The notes under the pieces were generated by a model, which was given only the letters and a program-made list of their open reading frames with translations, was not told the DNA's origin and did no database searches. Shown in pieces: positions 8,063 to 12,521 of a stretch of 12,521 bases of DNA (within the stretch, counting starts at the first letter, position 1; each line of letters opens with the position of its first letter). This DNA is from Bacteroidota bacterium (GTDB lineage: Bacteria; Bacteroidota; Bacteroidia; Bacteroidales; VadinHA17), in contig JAUWMO010000064.1 in assembly GCA_030613125.1 (NCBI GenBank), forward strand, positions 1 to 12,521. The letters are read 5' to 3'. Made by a program: the position numbers and the translations under genes.

Positions 8063-8290
8063 ATGGATACAATAGAAAATCGCGAAAAGCTTAAAACTGC
8101 CCAAATAAATAATGCCCTTGGCGTATTTATTCTCTTTTTTGGCGCTGTGGTTATTTTTGCCATGCTATTTGCTGACACCTTCGTTCAACAGATGACCGAC
8201 CTGGTTGCCGGACTGGTACTATGCGGAATTGGTGGGGGCATGGTACTCAAATCAAGAAAGACGATAAAAGCATTGAAAATGAATGATTAA
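8063..8290 (+). CDS. Small two-helix membrane protein, second in symporter operon
   Basis: A 75-residue protein begins at ATG 8063, 18 bases after the preceding stop; an in-frame TTG at 8054 would add only three residues and is less likely. A charged N-terminus (about residues 1-16) is followed by helices at about 18-37 and 44-62 and a basic tail (KSRKTIKALK). The second helix is Gly-rich (GIGGG), suggesting close helix packing. The basic tail and the Lys/Arg-containing N-terminus would both favour the cytoplasmic side. It is unrelated by eye to the 71-residue protein before it. The last eight bases overlap the first possible start of the GH2 gene. I do not recognise a named family; position suggests a role with the symporter. 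Confidence 0.78.
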   Translation: MDTIENREKLKTAQINNALGVFILFFGAVVIFAMLFADTFVQQMTDLVAGLVLCGIGGGMVLKSRKTIKALKMND

Positions 8291-10877
8291 GATGGCGTTT
8301 AAGAAAAAACTTTCTGTCAACTGGAAACTTCAATCCTCAGAAAAGGCTGACTTATCAGGTAAGGAAATTTCCATTCCGGAATATAGATCAAATGACTGGT
8401 ACCATGCCAGTGTGCCTTCTACTGTTTTAGCTACACTGGTTGATAATCATGTTTACAGGGATCCGTATTTCGGTAAAAACATGGAAAAGATACCCCCGGA
8501 GCAGTTTAATGTTCCCTGGTGGTACCGTACTGAATTTGATCTTTCACCGGAGCAAATAAATAAAACCGTTTTAATAAGTTTTGATGGTATTAACTATAAA
8601 GCAAACATATGGCTGAACAGTAAACAAATTGTAACTTCTCAAACTGCTAACGGAGCCTTCCGCCGTATTAAATTTGATATTACTGAAAATATAATTCCCG
8701 GCAAAAATGTCCTTGCGGTTGAGGTTATTCCTCCGAAACCGGGAGACTTCTCAATCGGATTTGTTGATTGGAACCTTGATCCCCCTGATAATAATATGGG
8801 AATCTTCAGGGATGTAACCTTACATTTTAATAGCGGTGTCTCTGTTGAAAATCCCTTTGTTGAAACACATTTTAATACTGAAATCCCTAAACAGGCTGCA
8901 TTAACGGTTACAACTGAATTAGTTAATTACACTAATAAAACGGTATCCGGAATTCTTAAAGGTGCGATTGACAAACTCCTGTTCAGCAAACCCGTTACTT
9001 TAGCACCGGGTGAACTAAAATGTGTGAGTTTTACACCTGAGGAATTCCTGGAACTAAATATTTTGAAACCTCAACTGTGGTGGCCAAATAATTTAGGTAA
9101 CCCAAGTTTATACAAACTGGAATTGTTTTTTGAAATTAATAAGGAAGTATCTGATTTTAATGAAGTTGCATTTGGCATTCGAAAGGTTGAAGATTACATT
9201 AATGAAGGAGGACATCGTGGATTTAAAATAAACGGACATAAAGTTTTAATCAAAGGTGCCGGCTGGACTGATGATCTGTTCCTGCAAGATACCCATGAAT
9301 CACTCGAAGCCCAGATAGCATACGTAAAACATATGAATCTGAATTGCATTCGCCTGGAAGGGTTCTGGGGAAAAGATCAGAAACTGTACGACTTATGTGA
9401 TCAAAACGGGATTTTAATTATGGCTGGATGGAGCTGCCATTGGGAACATGAACAATATTTGGGTAAACCCATTGATCCGCGGTATGGTGGTATAACCGAA
9501 CCTGAGGAAATAAACCTTATCGCACAATCATGGGAAGATCAGATCCTTTGGGTGCGTAACCACCCAAGTATTTTTGTCTGGACAGTTGGCAGCGATATGG
9601 TACCTCATCCTGAATTGGAAAAAAAATATATTGAAACATTTAATAAATATGATAGAACCCGGCCATATTTGAACTCTACCGGTGGTGTGGGTAGTGAGCA
9701 GGGAATTATCACAGAAACAGAGATTGTTAGTGAAATTAGTGGTTCATCTCGTGTTAAAATGCTTGGACCATATGCTTATACTCCGCCAATTTATTGGTAT
9801 ACGAATAAAAATCTTGGTGGCGCATATGGTTTTAATACAGAAACATGTCCCGGAGCAAATGTTCCTGCATTAGAGAGCATTAAAAAAATGATTCCTGAAA
9901 ATCATCTCTGGCCTGTAAATAAAATCTGGGAATTTCATTGCGGAAAAAATGATTTCAGTACACTTGACCGTTATCAAAAAGCAATTTCAGCACGTTATGG
10001 TAAAGCAAGTGATGTAACCGAATTTGCTAAAAAAGCACAGTTGCTGAATTATGAACTGATGCGACCAATGTTTGAAGCATTTCAGGCAAATAAATATATT
10101 GCCACCGGCATAATTCAATGGATGTTGAATTCAGCCTGGCCAAATATGTACTGGCAGTTGTATGATACTTTTTTAATGCCTAACGGTGCTTTTTACGGAA
10201 CAAAAAAAGCCTGTGAACCCATTCATTTGTTATATAATTACGGTACGCATTCAGTTTATATGATAAATGATACTATTAAAGAAATTAAAAATCACTGGGC
10301 GCAAATCAGGATTTTTAACATTAACTCTTCTGAGATTTTCAATGAAACAGTCAAAATAAATACAAAAGGGGAATCATCTTCTGCCATTTTAGAACTACCT
10401 GACTTTAAAAATATTACAACTACTTATTTTCTGGATTTAAGATTACATGACGAAAAGGGAAATGAAATAACAAATAATTTCTATTGGCTGTCAACAAAAG
10501 AAGATGTACTTGATTACGAAGCAGAATTTGAAGATTGGCCCTTTTATACACCAAGTAAAGAATATGCAGATCTTTCCCAACTCAATACCATGCCGAAGGT
10601 AAGTCTGGCTGTTAATTACAATTTTGAAGTAACCGGAGATAAGCAGGTTGTTAAGGTTGTATTAAAAAATCCGGCTGATAAAATTGCTTTTTTTATCGAT
10701 CTGAATGTTGCCGGAAAAAAAAGCGGAAAGACCATTTTGCCTCTCTTCTGGGATGATAACTATTTCAGCTTACTTCCAGGGGAAACAAAGGAAATTAATG
10801 CCACATATGCAATAAAAGATATGGGAAATGAGGAACCTGTATTAAATATAAGTGGATGGAATGTTGAGGAAAAATGA
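8283..10877 (+). CDS. GH2 exo-beta-D-glucosaminidase-like enzyme (CsxA subfamily), no signal peptide
   Basis: This predicted retaining GH2 enzyme has 864 residues. In order I see a jelly-roll domain (about 10-180, with DPYFGKN and PWWYRTEF), an Ig-like domain (about 185-300), a TIM barrel (about 310-625), a short beta region, and a C-terminal Ig domain (about 770-864, with ILPLFWDDNYFSLLPGE) of the type found in exo-glucosaminidases. The acid position reads WTVGSDMVP (Asp438): Gly-Ser-Asp replaces the Asn-Glu of ordinary GH2 enzymes, as in CsxA. The nucleophile is expected at Glu520 in FNTETCPG. Glu359 in RLEG aligns with the CsxA Glu that I recall near the amine-binding site. No signal peptide is visible from ATG 8283 or from ATG 8292, so it is probably cytoplasmic. 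It overlaps the previous gene by eight bases if 8283 is used. GlcN as the released sugar is a family inference; a beta-mannosidase is the main alternative. Confidence 0.9.
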   Translation: MIKMAFKKKLSVNWKLQSSEKADLSGKEISIPEYRSNDWYHASVPSTVLATLVDNHVYRDPYFGKNMEKIPPEQFNVPWWYRTEFDLSPEQINKTVLISFDGINYKANIWLNSKQIVTSQTANGAFRRIKFDITENIIPGKNVLAVEVIPPKPGDFSIGFVDWNLDPPDNNMGIFRDVTLHFNSGVSVENPFVETHFNTEIPKQAALTVTTELVNYTNKTVSGILKGAIDKLLFSKPVTLAPGELKCVSFTPEEFLELNILKPQLWWPNNLGNPSLYKLELFFEINKEVSDFNEVAFGIRKVEDYINEGGHRGFKINGHKVLIKGAGWTDDLFLQDTHESLEAQIAYVKHMNLNCIRLEGFWGKDQKLYDLCDQNGILIMAGWSCHWEHEQYLGKPIDPRYGGITEPEEINLIAQSWEDQILWVRNHPSIFVWTVGSDMVPHPELEKKYIETFNKYDRTRPYLNSTGGVGSEQGIITETEIVSEISGSSRVKMLGPYAYTPPIYWYTNKNLGGAYGFNTETCPGANVPALESIKKMIPENHLWPVNKIWEFHCGKNDFSTLDRYQKAISARYGKASDVTEFAKKAQLLNYELMRPMFEAFQANKYIATGIIQWMLNSAWPNMYWQLYDTFLMPNGAFYGTKKACEPIHLLYNYGTHSVYMINDTIKEIKNHWAQIRIFNINSSEIFNETVKINTKGESSSAILELPDFKNITTTYFLDLRLHDEKGNEITNNFYWLSTKEDVLDYEAEFEDWPFYTPSKEYADLSQLNTMPKVSLAVNYNFEVTGDKQVVKVVLKNPADKIAFFIDLNVAGKKSGKTILPLFWDDNYFSLLPGETKEINATYAIKDMGNEEPVLNISGWNVEEK

Positions 10878-10878
10878 A

Positions 10879-10935
10879 GGGCTAAAGCCCAGAGACCCAG
10901 AAATGCCTAAAACCCCGGCATAAATGCCGGAGTTA
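10879..10935. repeat. GGGCTAAAGCCC palindrome plus GGCAT hairpin, composite copy 2
   Basis: The perfect palindrome GGGCTAAAGCCC (10879-10890) begins one base after the GH2 stop codon. About 20 bases later CCGGCAT (10915-10921) pairs with ATGCCGG (10924-10930) around AA, extended by AAC/GTT (10911-10913 with 10932-10934) across one C/A mismatch. The order, orientation and spacing match 3614-3669. Here no inverted partner of the palindrome is found downstream, so this is a shorter arrangement of the same modules. Confidence 0.7.
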
Positions 10936-10943
10936 GTCAAAAA

Positions 10944-10958
10944 GCCTGCACAGGCAGG
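10944..10958. repeat. GCCTGC/GCAGG short hairpin
   Basis: GCCTG (10944-10948) pairs with CAGGC (10951-10955), or alternatively CCTGC (10945-10949) with GCAGG (10954-10958). It stands just downstream of the composite palindromes after the GH2 gene. No T-run follows, so it does not look like an intrinsic terminator. Confidence 0.45.
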
Positions 10959-10966
10959 AAGAGAGT

Positions 10967-10999
10967 GAATGACAATCGAATGACGGCGAAGCGAATGAC
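10967..10999. repeat. Three direct GAATGAC units
   Basis: GAATGAC occurs at 10967-10973, 10978-10984 and 10993-10999; the last two are preceded by C. Spacings of 11 and 15 bases are irregular. It may be the decayed edge of a dispersed repeat or simply a low-complexity patch; the tract ends 60 bases before the aminotransferase start, so a binding-site role cannot be excluded. Confidence 0.45.
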
Positions 11000-11059
11000 T
11001 TATTATAGATGAAGGTTGAAAAAGATCAGAAGATAATAGAACCTAAATAAATACATACA

Positions 11060-12340
11060 ATGGCAAAATTAGCAATTAATGGGGGCAACCCTTTAAGAGA
11101 TACTAAAAGTTATCCATGGCCAGCCTGGCCTGTATGGGACAAGAATGAAGAAACAGCACTTTTAGAAGTTCTGAACAGTGGCGTCTGGTCATATAACGGA
11201 CCAAAAGAGGTACTGTTTAATAAAATGTTTGCAGAATACATCGGTACAAAATATGCAATCTCAACAGTTAATGGAACTATTACTCTACAATTGGCACTTG
11301 AAGCACTGGGTATTGGAGTAGGAGATGAAGTGATCCTGCCCGGTTTGACATGGCAGGCAACAGCTGCTACCATTATAGATGTAAATGCAGTACCAATTCT
11401 TGTGGATGTTTGTGAAGACACATGGTGCATTGACCCTAAAGAGGTTGAAAAGGCAATTACTCCAAAAACCAAAGCAATTGTTCCTGTACATCTTTACGGA
11501 AACTTTGCTGATATGGACGCTATTATGGATATTGCTCAAAGGCATAATCTGTATATTATTGAGGATTGCGCTCACAAACATGGAGGAGAGTGGAACGGCA
11601 AAAAAGCCGGTAGTATTGGTAATGTTGGTAGTTTTAGTTTTCAGCTTTCCAAACATTTAACAGCAGGAGAGGGAGGAACTCTGACTACTAATGATCCGGT
11701 GTTGGCTGAGAAACTTGATGCACTACGCAATTGCGGCAGAAGGCCTGAAGGTAACGACTATACAGATGCAGATAAGGGGGCAGGTGTTTACAGTGACGAC
11801 GGCAATTTTATCCAGTCCGGTAATTTCCGTATCACAGAATTTCAGGCTGCCATCTTAATCGAAGGGCTAAAAAGGCTACCTGACCAAAATCGTCTTCGTG
11901 ATAAGAATGGAATTTATTTAAACTCCTGCCTGGCAGAATTACCCGGAGTTGTTCCCATGCGACGCGATGAAAGGGAGACAAATGAAGCATATTTTAACTT
12001 TGCTTTCAGATATAATAAAGATGAATTTAAAGGTCTGCCGGTAGAAAAATTCAGAAAAGCCCTTGCAAGTGAACTTGGAACTGGGGTTGAAAGCAGTTAT
12101 GAACCTTTAAACAATTGCTCTCTGTACGTACCGTTAACAAAACCGTCCAGGTATAAATTAAATGAGCAACAATGGAAAAAGATCGATCCTTCAAGGTTTG
12201 AATTGCCCGTCTGTGAAAAAATCTATAAAGAGGAATCTGTCTGTTTGCACCACAAAATTTTAATGGGTAGTAAAACAGATATGGATATGATAGCAGAAGC
12301 AATCAAGAAGATATACGATCATGCAGATGAGATTGTATAA
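11060..12340 (+). CDS. DegT/DnrJ/EryC1/StrS aminotransferase, inosose-type branch
   Basis: This 426-residue PLP enzyme should transfer an amino group to or from a keto-sugar or keto-cyclitol in the cytoplasm. The N-terminus (KLAINGGNPLR, PWPAWPVWD) and NGTITLQLALEALGIGVGDE are typical. Asp169 in IIEDCAHKHGG should contact the PLP ring nitrogen, and Lys198 in SFQLSKHLTAGEGG should form the internal aldimine. GNFRITEFQAAIL and a C-terminal LHHKILMG follow. His172, where many sugar aminotransferases have Gln (EDCAQ), and the SFQ-SK-TAGEGG wording resemble the branch containing scyllo-inosose aminotransferases of aminoglycoside pathways. That branch also has many uncharacterised members in Bacteroidota, so the substrate is not known. 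A 182-base repeat-rich spacer separates it from the GH2 gene; no convincing promoter was found there. Start ATG 11060 matches the family N-terminus. Confidence 0.92.
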   Translation: MAKLAINGGNPLRDTKSYPWPAWPVWDKNEETALLEVLNSGVWSYNGPKEVLFNKMFAEYIGTKYAISTVNGTITLQLALEALGIGVGDEVILPGLTWQATAATIIDVNAVPILVDVCEDTWCIDPKEVEKAITPKTKAIVPVHLYGNFADMDAIMDIAQRHNLYIIEDCAHKHGGEWNGKKAGSIGNVGSFSFQLSKHLTAGEGGTLTTNDPVLAEKLDALRNCGRRPEGNDYTDADKGAGVYSDDGNFIQSGNFRITEFQAAILIEGLKRLPDQNRLRDKNGIYLNSCLAELPGVVPMRRDERETNEAYFNFAFRYNKDEFKGLPVEKFRKALASELGTGVESSYEPLNNCSLYVPLTKPSRYKLNEQQWKKIDPSRFELPVCEKIYKEESVCLHHKILMGSKTDMDMIAEAIKKIYDHADEIV

Positions 12341-12408
12341 TCAGATCATATTTATAAATTCAACTAAGCATGTAAATAAGCATCAAAAAACAAAAACAAT
12401 ATTCAAAC

Positions 12409-12434
12409 CCGTCCGAATGGCCTTGGCCGGGCGG
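12409..12434. repeat. GC-rich hairpin CCGTCC/GGGCGG
   Basis: CCGTCC (12409-12414) can pair with GGGCGG (12429-12434), including one G-U pair, enclosing the self-complementary GGCCTTGGCC (12419-12428). It is an isolated GC-rich patch in an AT-rich 162-base gap after the aminotransferase. No T-run follows directly, so a terminator call would be weak; a dispersed palindrome of another type is equally possible. Confidence 0.45.
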
Positions 12435-12502
12435 ATAATATCAATATACAATATTAAATTGAGTAACTAAGGTTCAACTTTCTGAATTTGATTAAGGATA
12501 TT

Positions 12503-12521
12503 ATGAAAAAAGTAAAAGTAG
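12503..12521 (+). CDS. Start of a further gene (truncated by window end)
   Basis: ATG at 12503 is preceded by TAAGGA at 12493-12498, a good ribosome-binding site at suitable spacing. Only MKKVKV plus one base are visible. Many Gfo/Idh/MocA sugar oxidoreductases begin in this way, and such genes often follow DegT-type aminotransferases, but six residues cannot support an assignment. Confidence 0.55.

Noticed and set aside
8283..10877. Plain beta-mannosidase or beta-galactosidase call for the GH2 gene
   Set aside because: The acid motif is Gly-Ser-Asp instead of Asn-Glu, and the C-terminal Ig domain and FNTETCPG block follow the exo-glucosaminidase subfamily; beta-mannosidase stays possible only as an alternative activity.
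10944..10958. Intrinsic terminator after the GH2 gene
   Set aside because: The stem is short and no T-run follows; none of the hairpins in this spacer meets the usual terminator pattern.
11110..11656. Two antisense open frames inside the aminotransferase gene
   Set aside because: They overlap a strongly conserved coding frame, show no recognisable domain, and look like products of codon bias on the opposite strand.
12459..12490. Promoter-like TTG and TGAATTTG pair before the last gene
   Set aside because: Transcription would begin only a few bases before ATG 12503, downstream of or inside the ribosome-binding site, so it is unlikely to serve that gene.

Overview
The window looks like a Bacteroidota (Bacteroidetes) chromosome, probably a free-living glycan degrader. 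Three things point there: two tandem GH92 lipoproteins with Bacteroidota-style signal peptides, one candidate promoter close to the Bacteroidota -33 TTTG / -7 TAnnTTTG type, and AT-rich DNA with weak Shine-Dalgarno sequences. The genus cannot be fixed from this DNA. All genes lie on the + strand. No RNA gene, transposase, integrase, CRISPR array or SusC/SusD pair is visible, and no gap between genes exceeds 300 bases.

Layout. Bases 1-1296 hold the 3' part of a glycosidase-like protein (end of a TIM barrel, an amidotransferase-like domain and an Ig-like domain). Bases 1329-6196 hold two divergent GH92 exo-alpha-mannosidase-family lipoproteins. They are separated by a 194-base intergenic region packed with palindromes. 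Bases 6317-10877 look like a four-gene operon: a sodium/solute symporter (SSS family), two very small two-helix membrane proteins, and a GH2 enzyme. The GH2 enzyme carries the Gly-Ser-Asp acid motif and the C-terminal Ig domain of exo-beta-D-glucosaminidases (CsxA type). After a second palindrome-rich spacer comes a PLP-dependent DegT/DnrJ/EryC1/StrS aminotransferase (11060-12340), closest by eye to the inosose-aminotransferase branch. The window ends in the first codons of another gene (12503 onward).

How the genes may work together (inference). The exported GH92 lipoproteins, and perhaps the first protein, would trim mannose-containing glycans or glycoconjugates at the cell envelope. The symporter, possibly with its two small partners, would import a released sugar or small glycoside. 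The GH2 enzyme has no visible signal peptide, so it would cleave a glucosaminide-like bond in the cytoplasm. The aminotransferase and the following gene could then process an amino- or keto-sugar or cyclitol. That link is the most speculative one, because a repeat-rich spacer separates the aminotransferase from the operon.

The most unusual non-coding feature is a family of short palindromes. A GGGCTAAAGCCC element followed about 20 bases later by a second hairpin sits directly after the stop codons of two unrelated glycosidase genes. At the first site the element recurs in inverted orientation, bracketing a unit of about 180 bases just before the next start codon.
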